Assembly (NCBI RefSeq): GCF_033807575.1 | Contig: NC_084705.1 | Coordinates: forward strand, 11,774,019-11,838,018 | Length of the DNA stretch: 64,000 nucleotides | Reading direction: 5' to 3' | From: Cydia pomonella | Taxonomy: Eukaryota; Arthropoda; Insecta; Lepidoptera; Tortricidae | Shown: piece after piece, positions 11,336 through 21,319 of the stretch | How positions within the stretch are numbered: the stretch's first letter is position 1 | Layout: the number at the start of each line of letters is the position of its first letter | The notes under the pieces: generated by a model | What the model was told of the DNA's origin: nothing | Databases searched by the model: none | What the model saw: only the letters and a program-made list of their open reading frames with translations | Program-made: the position numbers and the translations under genes

Positions 11336-11800
11336 TATACACCGTGGGTTGGTAAAATCCGACAGATCTTAACCACGCATTCCTGAGGATCAAAAAATGT
11401 TTAGTAAAATTCGGAAAAAAAATGTTCTGTTTTTTTTTAGCCGATTTAAAAGCCATTTTCTGCACACAGCACGTTATTTCTTTCTACATCTTGGCGAAAA
11501 AAAAAACATTACAACGAAGAAGTAAAGTTTTCTTAATTCATCTATAGATCAAAATTGCGAGTGTTCTTTTTAGTTGAGTAATGTTTGTCAGAAGGTATGA
11601 CTAAACCAAGTCACATAGAGGCAGCGCCGCAGCGAAAAAGGCGTTTTTCACAAAGTTATAGCAGAAACAAATTTTCGCAAGAATTGCCATTATCTCTGAA
11701 AGAAGACCGATTACAGAAAATTTGTATGATATTTTAGCCTCTAAATGCGATTAAGAATACAACTTTAAAACTATCAGGTTTTACCAGCCCACGGTGTATA
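11336..11800. mobile_element. Terminal-inverted-repeat element, 465 bp (copy 1)
   Basis: Imperfect inverted repeats start with TATACACCGTGGG at 11336 and end with CCCACGGTGTATA at 11800. Similarity between the two sides seems to continue outward (GTGAAAGTGTCGTAATAT against ATATCGTGACACTTT). The interior includes CACGCATTCCTGAGGA and CACGTTATTTCTTTC, which recur in reverse orientation in the element at 32868-33310, so both belong to one family. It has no transposase frame and is non-autonomous. The superfamily is not determined because the target duplication is unclear. Confidence 0.8.
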
Positions 11801-11889
11801 ATATCGTGACACTTTCTCACTTTGTCATTTCAAAGCCATTTTTGAGATAAAAGAAGCAATAATTCAGTTGTATTACCTAGAAATACAAA

Positions 11890-11907
11890 AGGCAAAGTTG
11901 TTGTTTA
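11890..11907 (+). repeat. GGCAAAGTTGTTGTTTAA motif (copy 2)
   Basis: This is the same motif as at 7924. A shortened reverse-complement form lies 130 bases downstream near 12033-12048, suggesting the ends of a decayed palindromic element. Confidence 0.45.
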
Positions 11908-12194
11908 ACACCTCATGGTAGCATATGGATACTCAAACGTAAGAAAAATTACAAAATTGTACCACAAGAGAAGCGACAGCGGTTTTAAAATAAAATTGTA
12001 TTGACAGTTGCGGGGACTTCAAGGCATGAGGGTTAAACAAACTTTGCTACAGAGCGCAACACGAATTTATTTTATCACACCATCACGAGGAAAATATTTA
12101 TTATTCCAATTAATTTATTAAATATTCTTTCTATCAGCCCCTTGGCTAACGTAAATAGCTTTCTTCATAAAGGATTTCTTGTCTCGCCCATCAA

Positions 12195-12285
12195 GTTTTA
12201 TATGGTCTAGTCATACACTGTATCTGCCACGACCACGAGTGCCGTCACCCATGGACACCTGCAACATAAGAGCGATTATAAGATT
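12195..12285 (-). repeat. LINE/SINE 3'-end remnant
   Basis: On the minus strand one reads GTTGCAGGTGTCCATGGGTG followed by GACGGC. This matches a phrase I remember from widespread lepidopteran retroelement tails. No further part of the element is recognisable. Confidence 0.4.
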
Positions 12286-12559
12286 TAAATTTGTGCTTTA
12301 GTTTGAAATAGGAAACTGGACAATATTAAGTGTAAATTGCGTAATTATAGCTCTTACAAATCAATTTATTCGTTTATTCTTTACTTTTAGGTAACTAATG
12401 AAAGATTGGTTTAATATGAAAACTCAGAAAGATAAATCTGTAATATTTTGCTAACACTGAACGACTGCATTGGAGAATTTATTTTGTCGCATCGCCATCT
12501 CCGAAACCCACGAATCCCTTTGCAAAAATAAAGTAAACCCGGGATAAAAGAGCCTACCT

Positions 12560-12760
12560 AGCTTTTTGAGGGGACGTTTATCGCAGACTTCTACATCCAG
12601 GCGGTACTAGGCCACCAAAAACGTGCAGACACCACCGGGTGGATTTGGCTGCATCACGTGATGCAAGTGGATCAAGTGCGCATACCGTATCCATCACGAG
12701 CAACATGAGTCCCGCTCTCGTCGGGTTGCTGTGTGCGGTGGTCACGCATTTAGTCAAGAG
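12560..12760. other. GC-rich patch with palindromic E-box
   Basis: The patch contains TGCATCACGTGATGCA at 12650-12665, a perfect 16-bp palindrome with an extended E-box (TCACGTGA) in its centre. A plus-strand frame is open for about 45 codons over it but shows no known domain. A regulatory role is possible from the motif alone, and nothing else supports it. Confidence 0.35.
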
Positions 12761-13109
12761 GATGGGGAAGATAATTTCAAAATGTTAACTTACCTTAAGT
12801 GAAGAAATATTTCTCCTCTGCATTCATTTAATTCGAGTAATTTGGTTGTATTTCTTCAATTTGAAGTTAAATTGTTATTCATTTAATCGGCAAACAAACG
12901 ATCACCAACAATATCTGTTTTTTTAATAATATTGCGTAGCTGCCTTCGACTGAATGTGACTTTTGTAGAAAGGCAAACTGTTTTTCGTTTTCGTGTACCA
13001 TGTAGCATTATCGTCATCGTCACTTACTTCTTCTCGTAAAAAATACAAATAAGTAAATTAGTAATTTTATTTATACGTCTGACAGTGACATTATTCATTG
13101 ACTTTGGCA

Positions 13110-13236
13110 ATCAACTGACGAACGCTGCCGCGACTGCACGCCGCAAACAGCAGCAGTCGGCCGCTGCAGTAATGTCGCACCAGTAATGTCGCAACGGTAG
13201 TGCAGCTGCAGTTGGAAATGGACTGTCACCTTTACC
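13110..13236 (-). repeat. Inverted partner of the 10009 repeat
   Basis: Read on the minus strand, the right edge starts GGTGACAGTCCATTTCCAAC and continues through GCAGCTGCACTAC and ACATTACTGCAGCGGCC. This is the same order as the dimer at 10009. The two copies face each other across about 3 kb. Confidence 0.78.
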
Positions 13237-13337
13237 TATTTTATCAAACATGTAATTACTTAATGAAAACTAAGCAGCGAAATATTATTATTTTATGTAA
13301 TTTTTATCTACTTATTCATTTTTCATTATCGTCATAT

Positions 13338-13391
13338 CTACCCTAAAAGGGAACAAATAAACATAGACTACCCTAAAAGGGAACAAATAAA
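13338..13391. repeat. Direct repeat, 30-bp period
   Basis: A 24-base unit starting CTACCCTAAAAGGGAACAAA occurs at 13338 and 13368. Each unit contains the small palindrome CCCTAAAAGGG. Confidence 0.8.
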
Positions 13392-13479
13392 TTTTTATTC
13401 AACATCACATGAAATGGCAGAGCATATACATACTTAAGGTGTAAAATTTCTGTTAAATAGATCAAAATCAAAATAGTTA

Positions 13480-13806
13480 TTTACAGTACATATGGTGCTA
13501 CTTTATCGCACTAGTGCGAAAATTAGCATATTACGTTACTGTGTCAAACATTAGAAGTGCCATATGTACTGTAAAACATTGTACGATACATGTGCGAATA
13601 GGTAATTCGCAACTCGTGTCGATTTAAAACACTCCCTTCGGTCGTGTTTTAATTTATCGCCACTCGTTTCGAATTTCCTATTTTTAGTCTATGTCTATGT
13701 TTATTTACAGAACATATGGCTCTTTAAAGTTTCGACGTATGCACGGAAAGTCCTCATTCCCGTACGCGTGCGGGAAAGTAGCACCATATGTACTGTAAAA
13801 TAAATT
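13480..13806. repeat. Palindromic ACAGTACATATGG family, clustered arms
   Basis: TTTACAGTACATATGG-type arms occur at about 13480 (forward), 13557 (reverse), 13704 (forward) and 13786 (reverse). They enclose a CGCACTAGTGCG hairpin and a core reading GGTAATTCGCAACTCGTGTC then CTCCCTTCGGTCGTG. The same core appears at 43580-43800. No protein is encoded. This is a non-autonomous palindromic repeat, with two nested units here. Confidence 0.75.
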
Positions 13807-13809
13807 GTT

Positions 13810-14450
13810 GAAGACAAGGTATCCACAGTTCAGATACCTTGAGTTTAGATTCTAAACCGAATTTCATTTTGAATAAAATTGATTTCTTGAAGAAAGTGCG
13901 GCGTCGGTCTGGTGACAGCGCGGAGTGTTCAGGTGTAGATATAACCGGGAAGGATTCGAGGCAGCGCCTCCGCCCCCGATTGTCTAAGTTCGTCTGACAC
14001 TCCGGACAAACTCGGGCGAACTTTTTTATTTCCACCGTTCTATTGGCTTCCTCGTTGAAACTTTGGCACCACCTAATGGATACCAACTGTCATCGGTTTT
14101 TAAAGCTGAGTGACGTGCCATTGTAATTTTATAACTGACCGTCTATTGGAGCGGAAAGGAGTGCCTTTGACAAGTCAATGGATTTGACTTTGGACACGTT
14201 ATTAGAGTTTTTCAATAAGGCTTGCGAAGGGGCTTTCAAATAAAGTCCGGTTTTCTATGTAGAAAAAGTGTATTTTTTGCATTAAGTGTTTAAATAGTAT
14301 TTAATATGTATTTTACAATAGGCAACTAAATTCATCGCAGTGTTCTCAGTTTTATTTTGAAAGATAAATTTCCAAAGCCAGGATTTTTTGTAGAGCCCTC
14401 CCTATGTGGGAATAAACTTCAGCGCCGGTAACCACTACCAACTTTTAGCA
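13810..14450. other. Unassigned, includes a 110-codon minus-strand frame
   Basis: A minus-strand frame runs from 14086 to 13754. Its first 70 or so codons (about 13870-14086) are outside the neighbouring repeat and contain a CPEC pair, but I recognise no family. Its C-terminal part runs into the palindromic repeat, so it is not an intact conserved gene. Confidence 0.25.
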
Positions 14451-14559
14451 TGTTATTGGGCATGGTATTGAGACCCCAAAACTGCCGAGAGATAGCGACA
14501 CAGGCTATCTACTTCAGCGCAATACGTCATCAAAAAGATTCCCGCCTCGTTGCAAATAC

Positions 14560-14680
14560 GGCATATTTCAAATTCAAAATTCTTTATTTCTTTCAAAACC
14601 ATGACAAATATTACAGTGGCTGGTGTTTCCTTGTAAGTTATTTCCAAAATAACCTGTGCTAGGCGGCACGCTCTTCGATA
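14560..14680 (-). mobile_element. Probable retroelement 3' end (minus strand)
   Basis: The plus strand starts TTCAAATTCAAAATTCTTTA. On the minus strand this is an A-rich tail following a short AT-rich region, a typical edge of non-LTR elements. The remaining body is not recognisable. Confidence 0.4.
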
Positions 14681-14745
14681 GCTAAGTACAATCTATTTAG
14701 TATTATACTATTCTTAAAACTATGTTTCTTAGTTATTATTCGAGT

Positions 14746-14822
14746 ATATGTGTGTGTGAGTGAGTGTGCGTGTTCGTGAGTGTGTGTGTCATGTGTGTGT
14801 GACTATGTGTTTGTTTGTGTGG
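14746..14822. repeat. Imperfect GT-rich microsatellite
   Basis: The tract is a degenerate run of TG and GAGTG units (for example GTGTGTGTGAG and GTGTGTGTCATG), about 75 bases long. Confidence 0.8.
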
Positions 14823-14992
14823 CTTGGCTAGGCTACATATAATAGTAATTCTTCCACCTGATCGTAATTTTTATCTACCAACCACTTTGTTATTCTATTT
14901 TTTACATCATATTGTAGGTTTGGGTATATCTAGTGCTTTGTTTAAAGTATTATATAGGTTCGATAAACGTTTGTTATACTGTTGACGACCTG

Positions 14993-15245
14993 CCTGGTCT
15001 AGTGGGTAGTGACACTGCCTATGAAGCCGATGGTCCCGGGTTCAAATTCTGGTAAGGGCATTTATTTGTGTGATGAGCACGGATATTTGTTCCTGAGTCA
15101 TGGGTGTATTCGATGTATTTAAGTATTTATACATATTTATATACTTATTATATATATCGTTGTCTAAGTACCCACAACACAAGCCTTATTGAGCTTAATG
15201 TGGGACTTAGTCAATTAGTGTAATAATGTCCTATAATATTAATTT
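14993..15245 (+). mobile_element. tRNA-derived SINE, family 1 (full-length copy)
   Basis: The head contains a Pol III A box (TGGTCTAGTGGGTAGTGA, about 14997-15013) and a B box (GGTTCAAATTC, 15039-15049) at tRNA-like spacing. The body includes TTATTTGTGTGATGAGCACG and CAACACAAGCC. The tail (TGTCCTATAATATTAATT) ends in TTTATTTA-rich sequence. Other pieces of the same family are at 30964 (plus) and 27619 (minus). A functional tRNA is excluded because the acceptor and anticodon arms do not pair properly. Confidence 0.85.
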
Positions 15246-15249
15246 ATTT

Positions 15250-15870
15250 AATATTATTTATTTATTTAACTGTCTACTAGCAAAAGTGGTGTACGTTTTA
15301 GATAGGTGCATAGCAATAGCTTTCCTCCGTCTTGTCAAAAGGTTGCGATTATAAGTTGTGGTTTTATGCTTTCTTAGAACAGCGGTTAATATATATAATT
15401 TACTGACAGTAAGCAACTTAGACATTTGATATAGCTTGTCAGTTGCGAACCACATCTTCTTTTTCATCATATTTTAATACATAATTTTGAGAAGTCTACG
15501 CTGAGCTCTCTCTACGTCTACAAAGCGAGTCTTAGCATATAACTAGTATCCAAATAAATAAATAAAACTATACAGTCTTTATTTAAATAACACAATTTAG
15601 CAATAACGATAATAAAATGTGAATAAAAGTACAATAGAAACTTAAAACTTAAATTTGAAAACTTTGAGTTCTTGTATTATTTATTGTGATAATGATTAAC
15701 ACCGACTTCAAACGTATTAGTTGCTAGCGTATATAAAACGGGATACCTAATGCTTTATTTTATCCTTTTTGAAGTAGGTTTTACTTTCTTTAAAGGTTTA
15801 TTTTTATTTTTGCATTTTTAGTTTTAAGTTTTTCTTATAAGTGATGCATCACTAGTTCCTGTCTGGCCAT
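15250..15870. other. Unassigned AT-rich region
   Basis: An ACCGACTTCAAA phrase at about 15701 resembles the edge of a common interspersed repeat. AATAAATAAATAAAA occurs near 15554. No gene is supported. Confidence 0.35.
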
Positions 15871-15879
15871 CAACACTTA

Positions 15880-16014
15880 GGCCCACTTGCACCATCACAC
15901 TAACCCGGGGTTAACCGGTTAAACCTGGAGTTACCATGATTACCCGTACAATTTGACACTGAGTTAATAGTTTAACCGCTTAACCCCGGGCAAGTGGGTT
16001 GGTGCAAGTGGGCC
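15880..16014. mobile_element. 135-bp MITE with TTA target duplication
   Basis: Terminal inverted repeats begin GGCCCACTTGCACCA at 15880 and end TGGTGCAAGTGGGCC at 16014. The inversion extends inward over about 45 bases with mismatches (CCCGGGGTTAA on both sides). TTA lies at 15877-15879 and again at 16015-16017. A 3-bp TWA duplication with GG-starting ends fits a PIF/Harbinger-type MITE. Confidence 0.88.
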
Positions 16015-16059
16015 TTAAGGAGTTAGACCTCATGGAACCCATCATCCGAACTAAACTTT

Positions 16060-16350
16060 AACAAAAATGTTCCTTCAGAACTGACTTGCCTAACAATCAT
16101 AACAAAGAGGAAAAATCGCCTAAAGTGAAATATGTTTTCGTAAAGAGTTCCGTTCTGGTCATCATCAACAGTTCCACTTCATCAAATGGCACTGTTTTAG
16201 ATGTAAATGTTTGGTTTGTTTATGAAAATACTAAAATCACTACATGTATGCCTCAAGATTTGAGGAGTTCCATGGATTTCTGATGAATCCAATCCATACA
16301 TACTCGTACAAAAAAACGGTCGGATTAATAACCTCCTCCTTTTTGGAAGT
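16060..16350. repeat. Probable interspersed repeat (edge with GAAGTCGGT)
   Basis: The region holds CAAGATTTGAGGAGTTCCAT and ends near CCTCCTTTTTGGAAGTCGGT. I recall this arrangement from a dispersed lepidopteran repeat. The open frames across it (16086-16283 and 16244-16456) have no known domain. Boundaries are uncertain. Confidence 0.4.
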
Positions 16351-16538
16351 CGGTAAAAAATTTAAACTTCACTTGGTCAGACTAAAAGGAACAAATCGCA
16401 AATGGCCAACTAACTCTTTCTGTTCAAACATTACTGCAACTTCGAGCGACGTTTAATAAATGTCTGCCAGTTGACACGCGTTGCCTTTCGCGGAAAAGAA
16501 TGCGAGATACAAGTTTCCCCTTTGAAAATGAATTCACA

Positions 16539-16629
16539 ATGGGTAAAACTGCATTAATCTACTTATTATTTACAGTCGCGTTAAGCATTATTTTACAAAT
16601 TACGGTTTTTTTGGTTTTATTCTGCATAC
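16539..16629 (+). CDS. Signal-peptide-like start, possible first exon (weak)
   Basis: An ATG at 16539 in a favourable context (CACAATGG) opens a frame whose first residues are MGKTALIYLLFTVALSIILQ. One positive charge followed by a long hydrophobic stretch looks like a secretion signal or membrane anchor. A possible 5' splice donor (GTATGT) begins at 16630, which would end an exon of about 30 codons. Without splicing the frame continues to 16742. I recognise no family, there is no downstream exon I can link, and a hydrophobic frame can arise by chance in AT-rich DNA. This is a candidate only. Confidence 0.15.
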
Positions 16630-16883
16630 GTATGTTTCACATACCTACCTACATGTTGGTACTGAAACTACAGAGACATTTAGTGGGTATAATCCATTTT
16701 TACATAGGTAGATTGACTCTATATAATGATTTAAATCGTTAAACTTTAATTTGGGTTACTTATATGTCTGAAATTTATTCAATTTCCGTGACAATTGTAT
16801 ATCTTTTTGCGTAGGGGCTTGCTCTGCTTTTCATATAATATTTATATTATGTATTTACATATTTTATTTTAATTGTAAGAGCG

Positions 16884-17206
16884 AGGGTGCGACTTTCATT
16901 CCAAAGGTTATGGGTTCAAGCCCCGGCTCATACCGATGAGTTTTTTGGAATGTATGTACGATGATGTATCATTTGATATTTACCAGTCGCTTTTCGGTGA
17001 AGGAAAACATCGCGAGGAAACCAGACTAATCCCAATAATGCCTAGTTTCCCAACTGGGTTGGAAGGTAAGATAGCAGTTGCTTTCGTAAAAACAAGTGTT
17101 TTCCCAATTCTTTGTCAAGCGGATCCCAGCGACTCCCATGGGCCGGGGCAAAAAGTGTCCCGGCTTTTACCCGACTTACCACGCGAGGAAGATGATGATG
17201 ATGTAT
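16884..17206 (+). mobile_element. tRNA-derived SINE, family 2 (copy 1)
   Basis: A tRNA-like head ends in a B box (GGTTCAAGCCC, 16912-16922). The body follows: CATTTGATATTTACCAGTCG, TTTTCGGTGAAGGAAAACAT, CTAATCCCAATAATGCC. It closes with CGCGAGGAAGATGATGATG. The A-box side of the head is partly eroded. A minus-strand copy lies at 41670-41965, and a headless one at 58430-58580. The 95-codon frame crossing it is meaningless translation of the SINE. Confidence 0.85.
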
Positions 17207-17332
17207 ATGTTTTATTGCAATAACGAGTACCTATGCCTATGTAACCAGGTCATGTGTACCTAGGATAAACATCACGTTATTAGAAATTAGAGGTTAGCTT
17301 AAAGGCTACAAATATAGACGCACACATTTATT

Positions 17333-17493
17333 TTAAAAGGCTTGCACGGCGCGGGCCGCCCGGGGCGGGTCGCTTGGCGGAATATAATAATAGTCGTCGG
17401 GGCACCGCGGAATATCATCTCGGTACATTGTGAGAGGCAGGATGCTCATTAGATGAACGCCCCAGGCCTCCGCCCTGCCTCCCCCGCCGCCTG
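17333..17493 (-). CDS. Possible 3'-terminal exon, unknown gene
   Basis: Read on the minus strand, a 3' splice acceptor (CTTACAG, 17500-17494) is followed by a GC-rich frame of 53 codons ending in TAA at 17335-17333. The TAA is followed at once by AATAAA (17332-17327) and then by GT-rich sequence, as a poly(A) site would be. The peptide starts with a glycine run and includes LPLTMYRDDIPRCPDDYYYI and PPSDPPRAARAVQAF. Composition differs strongly from the AT-rich surroundings. Weak points are a poor polypyrimidine tract, no 3' untranslated length, and no upstream exon found. The plus strand offers a competing GTAAGT donor at the same place, but its frames are closed. I do not recognise the protein. 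Confidence 0.28.
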
Positions 17494-17539
17494 CTGTAAG
17501 TACGCTTCTTTGCCTGGTGCTGCATTTTACAGCCAAATT

Positions 17540-19800
17540 AGTTACTCACCCTATTTAATAATTGACGAGCGGTTCGTGGTGTATTCGCCATAATGAAGCT
17601 GTAAGTCCAATAGCTACGTTAGGATAAACAATTGAATGCTGAGAGCAAGTATTCGCCTCGGGTCTTCATGTCTCAGACTTTGTCTCTTGTTGTTTCGAGA
17701 GTTGTTACAATGTATGGCATTCTACATATATAAAGTTACGTTAGTGCTTCTTTATAGTTAAACAATACTATAGCAACAATGTGCAAGTGCAGCAAACATA
17801 GCAAGGTTTTGGTTCAAAATTGATTAGTTAACAGATATAGGTAAATATTACTTAGGCAGCAAATCATCTTCAAAAATATTGAGGCAATTTATTATCTCAG
17901 GTTGTTCTAAAACGGGTTACAGACGAATTCCTACTAGTTAATAAGTCAAAGGAGTAACATCGCTTGGAGTTTCTGAAGCCGATGTAATATTTTAATCTTA
18001 TCATCGGAGTCAAGTTTCATGTCTCGAGAGGAAAGTTTGAGATCCGCGGTTCGAGTTTCAAGACGAACGACGAACTCGTAACTGTAACTGCAAGTGTTCT
18101 ACTCTCGTGACGTTTAGACAATAAAAATTATACGATACCTAGTACTTTGTTACGTTCACACAGCCAAGTGAAAACTAAAAGTAATTTAAAAGTTAAACAT
18201 TTTATTTTAATAGTTGTAGAGCTTTACATCTGTAAATCTTATTAGTATCTATACTCAAGAGCAGTGAACATGGAAATGTGGAAATGCTGGTTACTCCACA
18301 ATTCTATGAGTAAGTATGAGAGATACAGTTTTCAATATATTTAATTTAAATACCTTACTTATTACCACGTAAAAATACGTCGTCGAATTGAGTTTTGGCT
18401 TGCTTTTATTTAGCCTAAATAGTGACAAGTAGGTACATAATATATATAAGTATCATATTTCCGAAACGATTTTTCTTGTAAATAGTGAACTTAAAATGTA
18501 TTGAAAAGACACAATATGAAAAAAACAAGAAAAGATTACATCGAGTGCTTTTTTTTTAGTTAGGATCTAGAAACTTCGTTGGTTGGGATGGGACAGACAA
18601 ATCTCATGCGTTGTACAATACATACAATAGTATGTATTAGTAACAAATGATTTACCGTCCTTACTGCAATATTTTGCTGCATAATATTCTACGCTCATGA
18701 AGAATATATAACCAACAACATACAAATTCACACGTACGAAGTCGCGAGCAACAGCTAGTAATGTATGATTGCACAAACTTATTGTCAGTACTGTAAAAGG
18801 AAAGGGTCCTGGTTGTGGTGGAGAATATTAAGGCAGACGGAGATTTCAGATTTTTTTATATAACATTTAGCTAGATTACAAGATCAACTACCCTTAATGA
18901 CTGCCACCCCCGAATGCTCGTCTGCAGATTCATCCAGCAGGGCGATAGTTCTGAATTCAAATACATAATCGTTGCCAGTTACCTACCAAAATACTGTGAA
19001 GGTACTTTATAGTACTTATTTGATAAAAAGTAGGTCTTATCGTATGAGATTGAATGGTTAATTTGATATTGTTTAATTTACCAATGAAACAAAAAAAAAG
19101 AGGTTCTTCAGAGCTTATAATAAAAGTAGACCGTGTGTTCCGTGAAATAATCTCTTTTGTTCCAAGTTGGGGCTGACTAAGTGCTCTCTAACTTAAGGAA
19201 GCCTTGTTTGGGAGCTTCCGATATTTGTTAAACCCGTGTCCGTTTTGCAAGATGCCAGCGCGAGATAATTAATGTGTGGAACCTCTCACAAACTCCGAGT
19301 AGATTAACAATCTACTAATTGAATAAAATTTAACTACCTTCATTTAACTTTAGTGTAACAATTTTGAGGTTTGTTTAGGAAATTTGCTAGCATTATTATT
19401 GTTGTATTTAACTTACCTTCCACAAATTTCACAGATTAGGTAGACACAAAAACGGTTAATGATAATTTAAAGGACTTTTTCAATACTATTTTTGTCGTAC
19501 ATATTTCAATTTTGAATTTGTTAGTTATTTAATGAAAAAAAAAAATAGAATTTTTCATTACACAACTAATAAATTTTTTCATATATTGCGTAATAAACGG
19601 TACTTACCCAATCAAGATGGCGTTATAAATGGAGGGTGGCTGCACAATTAATCGCTCTGAAGAATGCAGCCAGCTGCAACAGTGCACTGATAACATACCT
19701 CGTAAGATAAATAGTCTGGCCGTCGGGACTGATGCTCTTATTGCTTACCTAATGGCGCAGCCGAGCAATAGAAACGTGGTTTATAATAAAAGTTATTTAT
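17540..19800. other. Unassigned region
   Basis: No gene, tRNA or clear repeat is supported. A GC-richer stretch occurs near 18030-18120. A 69-codon minus-strand frame at 18567-18776 has no recognisable domain. Confidence 0.35.
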
Positions 19801-19808
19801 GTAATTTT

Positions 19809-19831
19809 CCAACTGTGAGACTCACAGTTGG
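19809..19831. other. Perfect hairpin, 11-bp stem
   Basis: CCAACTGTGAG and its exact reverse complement are separated by one base. The hairpin lies 23 bases before an inverted copy of the tandem-unit family's 3' end. Confidence 0.8.
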
Positions 19832-19852
19832 CCAGTTACGTATACCTGTGTG

Positions 19853-20313
19853 AGTGAGTCGGACTCGCGCATGAAGAGTTCCGTTTTTATGGTCCCGTAG
19901 CAAAGCAAAATGGCAAAAACGGAACCCTTATAGTTTCGTTATGTCCGTCTGTCTGTATTTCCGAATGTCACAGCCATTTTATTCGGAAACAATGTGCTAA
20001 TGGAAAAGGTCTATAAAAATTACATTAAGCTTACTGAGTGTTTCTTGACTGAGTGAACATTCATGGAAATAATCGACTTTTGAATCGGGCGTGCAAATAA
20101 AAAAATTAAAATAAAGCTTAATAAATACTTTCCACAAAAAGTATTTTGAATATGGCTTGAGCCATGTTTTTTTTTCATAACGCTTATTTTCCTTCTTATT
20201 AAAACGCCCTTATTAAAAGCTTCTTAAACGATACGCCCTTAAGGTTTTTGAATTGTATAAAAGTACGGAATCCTCTATAATGCTTGGTCCGACACGCCCT
20301 TAGCTGGGTTTTT
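19853..20313 (+). mobile_element. Tandem-unit family: short complete copy plus inverted end
   Basis: From about 19890 the head (CCCGTAGCAAAGC, ATGGCAAAAACGGAACCC, GTCTGTCTG, GTCACAGCC) leads through an AT-rich interior without 290-bp units. It ends at 20262-20313 with TACGGAATCC, GGTCCGACACGCCC, TTAGCTGGG and a T run. Directly before the head, 19853-19885 is the reverse complement of a family 3' end (GAGTCGGACTCGCGC, then AGAGTTCCGT). Two copies therefore meet head to tail-inverted, or one inserted beside the other. Confidence 0.7.
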
Positions 20314-20808
20314 ATAATCGACTCACGTTAGACTTTTTATAAGTTTTCCTGTAATACAAACATATTTTTTCTACTCCTCTACTGTTATCTGTCATTTATA
20401 CATTCATGAACAAGAATTTAAAAACATACTTACATAAAAGGTTCGAAGAAAAGTCTATATGGTATATTCCTCATAACAGCACTTGTACTTAAAATCGCTA
20501 TAACGTTACTGCGATTAATGGCTACCAAACTAACAAAATCAAAATGTATACAGTTTCAAGTAAGTGCATTGCTGCCAACTTACAAAATATTCATTTGGTT
20601 GCATAGTAGAAACAATTGTTTCATAAGTCAGAAACACGCATGTGATACCAGTAGCATGGCCCATATCATATCACCCATAAAACTGACCGAAGACCGTTTA
20701 GCGTTACTTGTTAGTCTCCATATGCTAGTGTGGCCAAAATCGAGTTAAAAAAAGTCCAATAATTTAAATTTAGCAAGAAACAAGTACGAGGGTGGACCGG
20801 GCGCGTAA
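20314..20808. other. Unassigned AT-rich region
   Basis: A 76-codon plus-strand frame (20518-20748) has no recognisable motif. No repeat is recognised. Confidence 0.35.
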
Positions 20809-21004
20809 GAATGTCATCATCATCATTATTTTCAGCCCTTGATCACCCACTGCTGAGCATAGGCCTCTCTTGCCGTACGCCACTTGTCCCGGTCCTGAGC
20901 TAATCACATCCAGAAATGACCCGCAATCTTCCGAATGTTGTCTACCCAACGAGCCAACGGACGCCAGGGCCTTCTTTCATCCGAAAGCGGCCACCATTCC
21001 GTTA
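20809..21004 (-). mobile_element. RTE-type LINE C-terminus, broken
   Basis: The minus strand encodes the last 50 or so residues of an RTE-clade polyprotein. RPWRPLARWVDNIRKIAGHF, then W-M, an in-frame TGA, then LAQDRDKWRTAREAYAQQW, ending at TGA (20834-20832). The RW.DDIRK...W...AQDR.KW pattern is a hallmark of these LINE C-termini. The element finishes in (ATG)n, seen on the plus strand as CATCATCATCATT around 20814-20828, the usual RTE tail. The internal stop and loss of everything upstream of about 21004 make it a dead 5'-truncated insertion. Confidence 0.85.
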
Positions 21005-21136
21005 ACATTTTAGTTCACCTGCCATCATTCTGCCTAGCTACATATAATATATGCGATGCTCTCGTATGTTAGCTGTATACTCTTGGTTTGTTTACCTATG
21101 TTTCTACTAGTTTAAAGTATTATTTTTGTTGACTCG

Positions 21137-21316
21137 TAGAAAAAGTATTGTATGCAACGTTGCATAAGTAGGTCAGAAAATGCTCGTGGCGTATTCCTAT
21201 ACAATGTTCGCCTACGCCTGCGGCTCCGGCTCACATTGTAACGCAAGCCACTCACCTTTTTTGACCCTTCTTATACGACGGTTGCATACTATACATAATA
21301 CTATTTTCTTTTTTTT
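21137..21316. mobile_element. Foldback element, GTATTGTATGCA family
   Basis: The left arm begins GAAAAAGTATTGTATGCAAC. The right arm, read in reverse, gives the same order with several changes (AAATAGTATT then GTATGCAACCGTCGTATAAG). Between them lies CCTGCGGCTCCGGCTC. Arms of about 60 bases with imperfect pairing suggest an old palindromic MITE. A degraded copy is at 6597. Confidence 0.65.
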
Positions 21317-21319
21317 CTT

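Noticed and set aside
13754..14086. 110-codon minus-strand frame
   Set aside because: Its second part is translation of the palindromic repeat and the first part matches nothing known.
14993..15060. Functional tRNA gene at the SINE head
   Set aside because: The same head and body recur at 30964, so it belongs to a SINE.
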